DNA of 64,000 bases from Chlorokybus atmophyticus (lineage: Eukaryota; Streptophyta; Chlorokybophyceae; Chlorokybales; Chlorokybaceae): the NCBI GenBank assembly GCA_009103225.1, contig RHPI01001311.1:1-64000 (forward strand). Reading direction: 5' to 3'. Each line of letters starts with the position of its first letter. The first letter of the stretch is position 1. The position numbers and the translations under genes are program-made. The notes under the pieces are model-generated. The model searched no databases. It saw nothing but the letters and a program-made list of their open reading frames with translations, and had not been told where the DNA came from. Positions 10,169 to 21,103 of the stretch are shown piece by piece.

Positions 10169-10869
10169 TCGTCGTACTGGATGGTATGTTTTCCTATATA
10201 TGCCACGGCAAGTGCTTAAATGAGTACACATATGTACATTGCATACTCTGAAGTATATGATTACCTGTATACCTGTATTTGCATCAAAGTTGATGATGCG
10301 GCCTGAATACCAGGTGCTCATTCCAGGCCAGTACACCACAACATGACTTGCCACCAAAGCCTGCCCCTCATAAATACTCTCCTTTCGCCAAGCAGCCAGT
10401 GTCGCGACGTCGTCGACGGCGTCGACAACTGTGTTTCCCTACCATCCATCAGAAGTGAGTTGTTCATGTATGCGAGCACTGTTTTGCTGCTTGCAAGGAC
10501 AGTTGAACTCACTCTGTGGTCATGATCATCTTGGGCAGTAGTGGATCTGCCGCGGCCATTGCGTGCGAGCTGACGTCGAACCACATTGCACACCTTCCCA
10601 TCTCGATATGCTCTAGGCCGAGCCCAAGGCAGATGATCCATAGGCTCGCCGTCCCACTCGAACTTAGAGAGCGAGCAATCCAGGCAAGTGCACTCCTCCC
10701 CAAAAAAATCTGGCCTCATGCATTTTGCCAGCAGTCTGCATTGCCTCACATTGTCTCCCCTGGCCTTGTGGGTCCAGCAGGCCTCATAGAAGCCATACTG
10801 CTCACTGTACAGCTTGCACTTGTCGTGGTAACATTGCAGTCGTTTCAAGTTACCACGCATGCTTTGCAT
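9925..10869 (-). CDS. Cys-rich protein with a plant-like Tudor domain
   Basis: Three exons in phase: 10869-10513, 10438-10273 and 10193-9925 (about 263 residues). Exon 1 is Cys/His-rich (CYHDKC, CWTHK, ECTCLDC), suggesting zinc binding. Exons 2 and 3 join at GGA to give VVVYWPGMSTWYSGRI, then FDANTGKHTIQYDDYNED, the pattern of plant Tudor/agenet-like domains that read methylated histone tails. Splice signals are GTGAGT/GGTAG and GTATAC/TATAG. The gene is head to head with the Tnp2 transposase gene, 363 bp apart, and tail to tail with the OTU gene, overlapping it. Probably an accessory protein of the same element. The tail after the Tudor domain is unremarkable and may not be the true end. Confidence 0.62.
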
Positions 10870-11116
10870 AAGCTACACACTTTGACGCCGCGCATATTGC
10901 CGCCATACTACCACGCAAACCCTAGTAGCAGATGCATTTCACAGAAGCAAGTAGGGAGCACGTACACATATATGGGAGCACGTCGGAATGGAATTATGAA
11001 GCAAAGGAGTAGAGACACTTGAGCGGATCTAGTTTCAACGATCCGGTTCAAAAACCCTAATGAAAACCCTAACTACAAATGTTGCGAAACCCTATTCAAC
11101 CCTTGCACACGACCGT

Positions 11117-11166
11117 TCCTCATAACCAGCTCCTCCACATTGTAGTGGAGGAGCTGGGTATGAGGA
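11117..11166. repeat. 22-bp hairpin in the divergent promoter region
   Basis: Arms 11117-11138 and 11145-11166 match at 21 of 22 positions around the loop ATTGTA. The arm contains CAGCTCCTCCAC. It ends 66 bp before the ATG of the transposase gene, so it may lie in the 5' leader or act as a DNA hairpin or binding site. Confidence 0.75.
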
Positions 11167-11232
11167 GTGGTGCAACCTGGAGGTTTGGCTATTACCTAGG
11201 AGTGTTGGTAGTTGTCTAGCTAAGTTTCAAGG

Positions 11233-14200
11233 ATGCCAAAGGACAGGCTGCCGAAGTTCAAGAGATGCAAATGCAAGAGTTGTAAGGGAGCCCGCGTTTA
11301 CAAATACCGCTATTGTACTTAAAATTCTGCGCACAAAGCAGGAGGGCGAAACTTGTGGGGTGGACGATTAGAGCCAATTCTCCCTCGGTATGCTCACCTC
11401 ATTCCATCTCTTGGAGAGGCGGACAGATGTTTTTATCCTTCCACGCAAGTGACTGGGGCGATAGTTTTCGCTGACAATGACAGTCTCCACGCTGCTGACG
11501 TGCTGAACATTTCCACTCCACCACCATGCTTCAGCGGCTTTACTGGCGATGCTTGTGATCTGCAGCATGAGGTGCAAGGTATGAAGTGCAGACTGTAGTA
11601 AATTCTTGGTTTGTATGCCAAATTCGGAATCTAACCCTGCATGTTGTTGACTCTTAGTTGTAATTGCAGATGATGTGGTTGTGATTGTGGACGACAACAT
11701 AGATATTTCTCATGTTAACAATGGCGGTCAAAACAACGTACCGATCCTTGATAAGTCTCAGGAGCTGGCAGGTGTGAATGGTGATAAGTAGTTTTCTAGT
11801 TTAGGGACACTGACTCCCACGTGGAGGAATATTTCTGTACCAGCAGTATGTTGCACTCACCATGACATTGTGGCACAGCAACGTATTGGTCACCAACACC
11901 CAGCGAGGGAAGTAAGGAGCCTGTTGCAGAACCTGATGCAGCAGTGCCAAGAAAAAACAACCATGAAGTTAAGGCCGAACCAGGTCTTCCATCAAGGTCC
12001 AAGTCCTTGGAACCCATGAAGGATGCAGCAGTCCATACTGAACAGGCCAGGGAGATGTTTGCTGGTCATTTCAGAGACGAAGAAATGCACATGGCCGCAG
12101 TCAGAGATGCGCTATCGAATTTGCGTGAACACCAATTGATTATTGGGTCGCGCACAACTACATTGGGCTTCGTGCTCAGCTTGCTTGCCCTTGCAGAACG
12201 CCACAATGCACCGTTTGCCTTGGTCAACAGCCTATTCAGGTAACGTAGGCTATATAACTTGCCTTGAGCAAATAGTCACCCTGTCAACTTGGCTGCAAAG
12301 TGACATGCGTCCATGCATATTCCTGCACGCTCATGCGCTACCTGAGAGTAACAACCTCCCGAAAAGCATTTATGGCGCACTGAACATGACTGATTTTTCG
12401 AATATGGGGTTCAAGTCATGTCATGCTTGCAGTTGTGACGGCACCGTCTACTACGGTCGCAACGCGCACTTGAAGCGCTGTCAAGATACGTGATGGTTAA
12501 ATCTTTCTGGTCTATGCACTCAGCTTATAGTTATCAATGAACCCATAACACCGGTGTTGCATCAGTGTGCAAGGCCAAGCGATTCAAACGAAAAGCTGGC
12601 AAAAAGGTCCCATGGAAAATTGTACGCTATTTTTACATTGCGGAGGCGTTAAGAGCCATGTTTTAGAAGCCAAGCATTGCCAAATGCATGACTGCCCACA
12701 TGACATCGCGAGGAGCAAATGATGACCCTGTTGTGCAATCTATCCACGGTACTGTTCAATTCGCAACCTTAGTGTGTGAACGTTCTGCTAACTGTATGAC
12801 CATTTGCAGATTTGAAGATTCAAAGATGTTCAAGGAGACAGAGCGGCAATATCCACAATTCAAAGATGAACCAGAAATTGTACGGCTAGCTCTCTTTCTT
12901 GACGGATTTAGCCCCTTCAAAGACCCGCACAAAGGTGGCTAGGTGCATAACCACCAAATTTTTATTCTTCAGTATAGCTGAATGTCGCTAATGAATTGCT
13001 TCTGATGTACACAGGAAACTATGAGCTGTGGTTGGTTGCAGTGTCAGTCCTCAACCTGCCCGTGGACATCATGAACAAGTCAGATGCAACGTTTTTGGCT
13101 GCTGTCATACCTGGACCCAAGCAGCCGGCAACCCTACAACCGTATCTTGAACCGATTGTTGACCAACTGCTGGAGTTGTGGTATGGTAGGTGTTTGTTTT
13201 GTGGGGGTGGGGGGGATTTGAATTCATGCCTTCCTTATGTAGGAATAAAAATGTACGATGCACACAAGGAGGAGTACTTCACGTGCAAGGTCATTCTAGA
13301 AATTGTGGTTCACAATTATCCAGGTGTGTACAATCAATTAACACATGCTGCTATAGCAGTTTAACATGTCTTGACCTCTCTTGACCTTAGTACTGCTCTG
13401 CAGCGCTGTCAAAGGCCGCCATGCGAATGCCTCATGACTCAAAGAGCGGGTGCGCCAAATGCGTTATTCGTAGAGTGTACGTACCTGAGCTGAATAAAGT
13501 GATCTACGACAACTATCGACGTTGGTTGCCCCCCGATCATCCTTATCGAACTGATGAGCGCTTTGGTGAACCAAAAACGCGACTACCTCCAGCACAACGA
13601 ACCGCAGAGTCTGTGCTCAGGTGGGTAACTCAGCGTTGCCTACGCGCGAGTCGTCCTTGTCCTTGAGATGCTGTCGGCGTCGGGCATATTTAGCGTTAGC
13701 TGCTTCCACAAGCTGCCTTACTGGATGCCGTTGGCAAAATCTGTGACTTGACATGTCATTGGGCCCATGCATATTTGTGCAAATCTGGCCACCGATTTTG
13801 CAAAGCTCTTATCCGGTGATGGGAGTCATGACAACATCAGCGCACGCCGCGATATTGAAAACTAGGGCAGGATGCCTGAGCTATGGCCCAAGGTATGATG
13901 CATCATCATGATGACACATGCTATGCAGCAGAGCGCATACGGGATGTGTCATGTCCTTGTAGTTGATGCTAACAACATCGCATGCAGACGAAGGTTGTTT
14001 ACAAGGATGATGAGGAGGTTGAGGTCACAGAGCTGCCCAGAGCGCCATGGGTGATCGACACAGATGATCTAGATGAGTTGATAGACGCGGTGAAGGTTTC
14101 GAGCAATTTTGGAGCAAAGCTACAGTCATTCTCCAAAAATCTAGGTGAGTTGACAGCATAGGATGTGCTTGTCTGTTCCCACCAGCATTGCCACATGACA

Positions 14201-17200
14201 CAACAACTTGCATATTTTCTCGCAATGTGCAACCATATGCAGGGTCCATAAAGTCCCACGACAAGCACAACCTATGGTCTGTTGTCTTCCAGTACGTCTT
14301 GCGCTGTGCACGAGGGATAGGAGCTGAGCAAAGGCCACCATAAACAAGCTTTGTGAGGTCTATCAGCGACTCACGGCTTGGGAAGTTGCACAATCCCAAC
14401 TGGAAGAATTGCGTGTGAGTATGTCAGCAACCATGCCTTCAAGGTCTGTGTGTTGCATCTTGGCGCATGCATAGTTGACATCATTTGTCAAAGCAATTGA
14501 TGGTGTGGGAGGTGCAGTGCGAGGTGGAGCTCTACTTCCCACGCACGTGTCTCACCAGCATGCTGCATTTATTGGGTCACTTGGCGGACCAATGCATGTG
14601 GTTGGGTCCTGTTCGAGATCACTGGGAGTGGGCTTATGAGAGGCTTATCAACTTTGTGAAAAAGAAGGGTTTGGCGCGCCAAGCCATTGAAGCCAGCACA
14701 TGCAGGAGGTGAGTCACTGACTGAGTGAGGTGAGTCACTGACTGATACCTACATGAATGACAAATTGCATGCTAACGTCTGCTTGTGAACAGGTATGCCA
14801 TCCACACAATGGTTAACACGCAGATGGATTACCTGCAGACAGTGTTCCCAACTATCACCTTGAGATCAGGAAAGCAGCGGCAGGATGACAATTTCAGACT
14901 GCTTGGTGCAAAGCGTATCGTGCGGTTCGGGGTCAAGAGCAAGTTGCGCCAGCAGCTGGAGCACTGGCTGGCGGAGAATGACGAACAGTTCAACAGGCTG
15001 AAAAGGTGAGCTTGTGCATCTGCTTGCGAAAAGAAGTGTCGAGTGAGTTATATGCTGTGGATTTTCAGCTCACAAATGAATGTTGCAGAGAATCTGAAGC
15101 TTGAAAGGCGAAGCAGCGACAGCAAAACAGCGGAGCCAAGAGGGCAGGCCAAAAAGCCAACGAGGGAAACTCAATACTGACATTTGTAAATGGAGGCCAA
15201 GTCGACCTCTGACCGATCATGAAGAGAGCCTTCTGAGATTGCCTGGCCAGCTGTTGCGGTACAAGCGTGCCGTATACAAGGACATTGGCAAGTTCAGAGC
15301 AGAGAGTATGGAGTCACGCATGGAGACCATGGACTGTGAAGTCTTTACCATTGGCTATGCTGAGTGTGCAAGCCCAGCAAAAGCAGTGACCTGGTACGGG
15401 CGCGTGCAGTCGTTTGATATGGTATGCATCGCCGGTATTGAGCATCAGTTGGTGAGAGCCAAGTGGTACAACCCTTCGGCTGTCAAGTTTCGTGACGGCT
15501 TCCCTTTGGTGGATCGGCGGAAGCCATTTTACACAACGTCAACTTACATTTCGTGTGATCAGGTGCGATGTGTGTGAAGCAAGTTGCACAGTGCCTTCTT
15601 AATCTCAAACACTTAGATGTGCAACACATCACCAGGTTCGTGGGCAGTGGTTTGAAGGCGTTGATGTAAAAAACAAACACGTCATTGTTGTGTTGACCAA
15701 AGACCGCCGAAGTATTATGCGCAAGGGGATCAAGCGCCCTGAATCGGTAAGCACATGCTGCACACGCATTGCGGCTTTATTGACACAGGATAACACAATC
15801 CTGTCGGTCTGGTAGGGACCTGGAGAGTCCAGCGGGCAAAGCGATCGGTCGTGGTCCACGCTTCGCGCATGGCATTGGGAGTACAAAAGGTGTCCTCCTT
15901 GTTGTGCTGTGCTGTGCAACAACTTCTACCACACACACACTTTACGTGCTTTGGTAGGGCGCAAGCTGACTTTGAAGCTGAAGCTGTCTTCAAGGATGAA
16001 GCTGAAGACTATTGCTTTGTTTTCAAAGATGGTGGTAATGTTGTCTGCTGCGACAAGCAGGGTTGCCTTAAAAGCTACCACCCCCGCTGCTTGGAGAAAC
16101 CACTGCCAAAAGACGAGGAGGCTGAATGGGAATGCCCAAGGCATAGGTAGGCCAATTTTGACAATTAAACTCACATTGTGTGAACCTCATTACGTTGTTG
16201 ATTTCACCGTGCATTTTCCAATGCAGCTGTTACAACTGTGAGCTCCCGGCGGTGCAGCGCTGCGCAACTTGCCCAGTCAGCTTCTGCAAGAAGCCTTCAA
16301 CTGGTCGCACGAAACTCGTTACGTGTATGCGCTGTGCTGCGTTGGAGGAGGGTGCACCTGTCAAGATGCCAAGGCGTCTGCCGAGGAAGGAAGGGAAGGA
16401 GGGTGTTGCTGATGATGTTCCCAAAGTCAGTCAATTGCAAGCGGATGAGAGTGATGCCCGCACGCAGGCACCTGCCCGCAGTGGACAAGGTGTGTATGTG
16501 TTATGTTTGCTTGCTGTTTGTGTACTTATACATAGCCACATAGTGCTAACCAACAATGCGTGTGCGCAGAGGTTGACGCAGAGGTGATTGATATGGTTAC
16601 GGATGAAGACATGGATGAGGCTGCGCTTAGCGAAGACAACAACTTTGGTGATGGCGGTGCTGAGGATATGGTGACTTCACGCGCGAGTGCAGGCCCTTTG
16701 GTGCTCGACACCTTTACTATCCAGCAGCAGGTGATTCTCGGGTGCCAATTACTGAACACGACATCGCAACGCTGCAGCCCGGTGAATGGCTCAAAGATCC
16801 CATCATCAATTTTTACTGCAGGTAACTTGATGGCTTGCACTTTGCAAGCTTACTTCTGATTTGGAGAATAATCAACTAACATAGAATCACTATTTCATGC
16901 AATGGTAGGTACTTGCAAGAAGAATGTTTGGAAGGGCGACGAGATCAAGTGGTCATGCTATCGCCCTTCTTTTACATCTTAGCAGCTGAGAGCATCCAGC
17001 GTGTTGCGGGTTGCTCATGGTTGCAGGACCCCTTCAGCTTCAACTACCTTGTGGCACCCGTCAACCAAAGGCAATCACCGTGTGCTCGCGAAATCACAAT
17101 TTGCATGCCTTGCAATGCGTGTGGAACATCTACTCATGACAACAATTGTTGGCAGTGTGCATTGGTCGATGGTGATTGTGTGCAACCCTGGTGGTGAGCC

Positions 17201-17711
17201 CGGCAGCGACACGCCTCCTTTCTTTTTGCATCTTGACTCAAAGCCCGGATTCAATGTGAACCTGGATGGGCCGTTCAGGGCATGGCTGGAGTTCATGTGG
17301 CAGCGCGTGCGGCGTACAAGCCCTGGTGATTGGTTCTCACTGGTCAACATGCCATTGATAACACAAAAAGTGAGTGTCTGCACATTGTGCTGCGTTGCTA
17401 CAAGAAGGATTGCTGACTAATGGCTGCAACCATTAGCGCAGGTGCCACATCAGCGGAATGAATCAGACTGTGGTGTTTTTGCCTTGCACTACGTACAGTT
17501 ATTTGCGCAAGCTGTTAGGGATGGTCCTGTCTCACCCACGTCACCTATTGTGCAACAGGTGAGGATACACTGACTTGCTTTAATAGCAGCCATTCTTACC
17601 AACACTTGGTTGTTTTCGCAGATGCATCGCAGGTGGTTTTCAGTGAGGGATGCCACTGAGAAGAGAGGAGCGACTGTGCAACTGCTGGAGATGCTTAGAG
17701 CTGGAGGGTAG
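11233..17711 (+). pseudogene. EnSpm/CACTA-type Tnp2 transposase fused to PHD, C5HCH-like zinc module and Ulp1 SUMO protease
   Basis: About 24 exons. The N-terminus has KCKCKSCKG. The Tnp2 core shows RLALFLDGFSPF (about 12883), then AVIPGPKQP and LLELWYG, KLPYWMPLAKS (about 13710), KSHDKHNLW (about 14252) and YFPRTCLTSMLHLLGHL (about 14530). A DUF4216-like part follows (AVTWYGRVQ, LVRAKWYN). Then a PHD finger (about 16008-16146: DYCFVF, GGNVVCCD, SYHPRC, WECPRH) and a C5HCH-like module (CYNCELPAVQRCATC). The Ulp1 domain has LQPGEWLKDPIINFY, His in VHW (17159), Asp in LHLDS (17235) and Cys in SDCGVF (17469): a complete protease triad. Ends TAG 17709-17711. Lesions in the transposase part: TAG near 12664, TGA near 13754, TAG near 13871 and frame changes near 14325 and 15095. 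The protease part looks intact. Confidence 0.82.
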
Positions 17712-18650
17712 TTGAGTGCTTTGTCTCTGGTTGGCTATTTTTGTATGTTGTCAAAGCCTGCATTGCTGGCTTGAACTAGAGGAACTTTGTGTAACCTAAA
17801 TACAGAGTTTGTGTACTTCAGTGCATGTGGGTGTAGCAGCAATCAACTTGGTATTGCAGCCATAACATTTGGGACTTAGACCAATTCACACAACAGCACT
17901 AGGTGACAATTCAACAAGTTGTGAAAGTTGTGAAAGTAGCCACAACATTTTGGACTTAGCAAAACACACACAACGACACTAGGTGTAAGGCTGGACACAG
18001 TTGTGGATGTGGATGGTCATAAGATTTGGGACTCATCAAGAAACACACAAAGACACTGGGTGTAAGGCTGAACGAAGGCTGAACGAAGTTATGGATGCGG
18101 TCATAACATTTAGAGTTAGGGCAAGTGATAAAGAAGCAAGTAGCAGTTTATGCCTTGAGTGTGAATTTTGTTCCGCATGGGGCCACAACTCGATTAAACC
18201 CTTTGCCAGCTCGTCAAATTAAACTGGAGCTGGTCCCAACTTGCTTAGGGATTAGAACAAAACTGTGTTGTGAGATCACTATTGCGGAGTTAACCAAGAT
18301 TATATTGTGACTGCAACTCAAAAGTATTATCGAGTTCAAGTCACATTCTTGTTGGGGCCTTCGATCACGGGTCACAAAAGCTGGAGGAGGTCACAACTTT
18401 ATTAGGGATCTATATAGTATAGAGCATTAACAGAGGTTGATGGCAGTTTGTTCATGACATATCCACAACTTAGTTGTGGATCTATTCGCGAGGAAGTGTC
18501 AACGAAAAAGCGCTTTTGTGACAGGCACGAACCGGATTAAGGATGTAGCCATAAGTTAATTAGGGATCTTGCGGATCCCCAACAAACTTTGCACAAAATC
18601 ACGAACAAAGTTGCGGATCCAGCCTGACTTGCCGTAACCCATTTCTGCCG
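17712..18650. other. 3' flank of the CACTA-like unit, non-coding
   Basis: After the transposase stop comes AT-richer DNA with the tandem repeats listed separately (about 17830-18120), then about 500 bp with no gene. GGATCC-containing sequence near 18570-18620 precedes the Ala/Thr-rich frame assigned to gag of gypsy copy 2. No terminal inverted repeat or target duplication could be fixed by eye. Confidence 0.4.
17830..18120 (+). repeat. Subterminal-type tandem repeats, about three units
   Basis: Units share (A)CATTTGGGACTTAG or close variants, then ACACACAA and CACTAGGTG or CACTGGGTG, then GTAAGGCTGGAC or GTAAGGCTGAAC. Period about 80-105 bp. Such degenerate arrays lie near the ends of CACTA elements, where the accessory TnpA-like protein binds. 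The repeated CACTA word fits but does not prove this. Confidence 0.55.
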
Positions 18651-20150
18651 GTGCAGGTGGAACAGCTGGTGCTGCTGGCTTAGCGGCAACAGCAGCAGCA
18701 ACAACCACAGCGCCTTCACCGGCTGCCACCACTGGTGCCTCGGAGTCATTGTCTGCATCGGCGGAAGCCCTCGTAGATCCCACTGCAGCTGCTGCCACAC
18801 AAACCACGACAGCCGCCACCGCTGCCGTTGGTGAAGGTCTCACAGCAACTATCGCTGCAACCTCAGCTGTCCTTGCTGCCGAGTCAATGGCAGCAACCCC
18901 ATCAGCAGCAACCATCGCCGCCGTTGACCCCACTGCACAGCCAACCAGCACTGTGGCTATCACCCAGCTCAGTATCGCTGCCTTGAAAACAACCATGGCC
19001 AGACCATCAACGCAAACCATGGCTGCCACAAAGGCGGGGCCCTCCACGTCCACGACAGCGGAGGCAGCCTCAACCGGCGCAGCTAACGTACCAGCAGCAC
19101 TTTTCCCGCTTGGACCAATGCGTACAGCTACTGGCATGCCAATTACCCCGGCGCACGTTGGAGGTGACTAGGTCATGTGGCGCACCGACGACAATGCCCT
19201 GCTATATGGTGTCGATACTGTCCCCTCTCCATCGTCATGAGTTGGGCCACTACTTCTGCACCCTACGCATCACCGTCAAGACCTCACTATATTCAGGGAT
19301 ATGTACAACCGTTATCGGTCGGCATCGGAGCATGCAGCATTGCTGGGAACACCCAACCAAGAGCGGTCCAACCTGGACCACTTCGACAACTTGAACCCGT
19401 GATCAAAGGCCCTAGCATTGTCAGCAACGCATGTTAATACTCAAAGCACGCAGCACCACATCGTATCACATGTTATTAACATCATATGTGTTGTCCCCAC
19501 AAGTAGGTTTAGGCAGGGGGGTATCCTTTGCCTCCCGCACTGTGCAGCTACGCAATCGACAGCCCACCAGGCTGGCCTCATTCCCTGTCATGATAATACC
19601 GTTGTGATCGACCCAGAGAGGCACACGACCCTGCCAGGCCCGACAGCATCGCGCAGGCCTATGACAACCAGCGTCGACAGCAGGACTCGCCCGACACCCT
19701 TAAAGGGCGAGCCATGACAGTAATCGACGTAGGAATCACTGCAGGTTGGTGGGACATGTACATACGGAGCATCCTAAGGAAACCAACCATTGGCGACGCA
19801 CTGAGAAGGCAACTGGTACGCGCCGTCTACCTCACGCCTATGCCTCGGGTGGAGGAGTGCGCCGACTAGCGTTATCACCCCTCAGCCACATGGGAGGGCA
19901 CACTTGTGTGTGAGGCTGCTCATGCACTCTACTGGACCAACAAGGAGACAGTGGCAGCGATGGAACGCGTTCCTCCACCACCACCAGCAGCTCCCGATAC
20001 TGACCCAACTCCTCGTCGCAATCCACCACCGGCGCCGGCACCACCCGGCCAGGGGCCAGGGCAGGGGGGTGAACCAGAACAAGGGAGTGCACAAGGACAG
20101 GGCACAGCTCCTGCTGCAGGAAGAGGAGCCATGTCAGCCTTGAGGTCCAG
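18650..20150 (+). pseudogene. gag: gag-like region of gypsy copy 2, interrupted
   Basis: A frame rich in Ala and Thr (18650-19168) continues past a TAG and two TGA codons into FRDMYNRYRSASEH and HFDNLNP, is cut by an LTR-like fragment, and resumes at 19647 with AQAYDNQRRQQ, GWWDMYIRSIL and AVYLTPMPRVEECAD. After another TAG (about 19867) comes RYHPSATWEG and a Pro/Gln/Gly-rich linker. The charged helical part followed by a Pro-rich linker into a protease fits a gag capsid region, though no zinc knuckle is seen. The antisense frame over the Ala/Thr part is also open but is a mirror effect of composition. Confidence 0.5.
19412..19646 (+). repeat. LTR-like fragment inside gag of gypsy copy 2
   Basis: Matches 25546-25775 of the 3' LTR (shared blocks: TCAGCAACGCAT, CACAAGTAGGT, AGGCTGGCCTCATTCCC, CACACGACCCTGCCAGGCCCGACAG). 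It lacks the first 17 bp of the LTR and ends exactly at CGACAG, the same breakpoint as the truncated copy at 4527-4761. The gag frame resumes directly after it. Confidence 0.8.
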
Positions 20151-20697
20151 CGCTCTTGAGCACCAACCCACCATAAATGCTGTTCCTCGACGTCTCGACG
20201 ACCGCGCACGGCTAAACGCCAACGCCGTCATGGTTGCCAACCAGGGCAAGCATGTGCAGATCAACGGACGTGCGCCCAAGCGTGTCATGCTAGATGGAGG
20301 GGCACAACCATGTATCACCGGCCAACACTTGGCCAAGGCCTTGGGTCTGATAGTAGCGTCGCTGGACAGCTGCCTTTTTGAGATTGACACCGCCACGGGA
20401 GGACGAGAGAGCCCCATTGGCATCACCAAGGAAGTCCTCACCATTACCCTGACTGGGCTGGACCCCACTCACCCCACTCAGCTGGCTCAGTGGTGTGTGG
20501 TCACCAATGCCACCAGCTTTGACCTGCTGGTCGGGCAGGACTTCAGCTACCCCGTAGCCATTGGCATGGACAACTGGACCAAACAAGCATGGTTCAGACC
20601 CGGCTGGCGCAGCGGAGATGGTTCCACCATCGAGTTCATCCCCCCAAACCTGGTGTTGCCCACACGAGCACGCCGTCTTACGGGGGCCACCTGTTGA
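20150..20697 (+). CDS. Retroviral-type aspartic protease domain of gypsy copy 2
   Basis: After the Pro/Gln-rich linker the frame reads VQINGRAPKRVMLDGGAQPCITG, then DLLVGQDF and a terminal TGA at 20695-20697. The active site is D-G-G-A (Asp at 20293) instead of the common D-S/T-G-A; DGG variants occur in plant retroelement proteases. The protease would release the gag, methyltransferase and pol products. The domain itself is uninterrupted, but the polyprotein on either side is broken. The TGA leaves a gap of about 400 bp before the methyltransferase frame. Confidence 0.7.
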
Positions 20698-21103
20698 AGG
20701 ACTAGCATGCACATGTAGTTGAGGCAAGCATGGACACACAGAGACAGAGCTACCGCCACCAGAGCATACACAAGTCACATCACATTCATATATCACAAGT
20801 TGTCCGCTGGTTCTTATACCAGCCAGCTATACACACGTCTACGTTTGCTAGCACTGCGTAAGCTATACTCAGCCTTTTGACGCGCTCTAAGATGCGTTGT
20901 CTTTTTTACAACTAGAGCTTTCCAACAAGCTCTTTAACGCCCAATATGAGTAAGTATACGCGGAGATTCAAAGCAATTAGTAAGGCTCCAGTCTGGAGTC
21001 CGGAGTCTGGTCCGACGACGCCATCTTGCTAAGTCCGGACCTACTGCTCGTCCCTCCGACCTTCTACTCCTGTGTGGAGAATCGATGCTGATCGTATGTA
21101 GGA

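Noticed and set aside
11040-11095. Repeated AACCCTAA words considered as an internal telomere array.
   Set aside because: Only two or three scattered, imperfect copies.
18556-19137. Minus-strand Ala/Val-rich frame of 193 codons.
   Set aside because: It mirrors the Ala/Thr-rich plus-strand frame that lines up with gag; low-complexity GC-rich DNA leaves both strands open.
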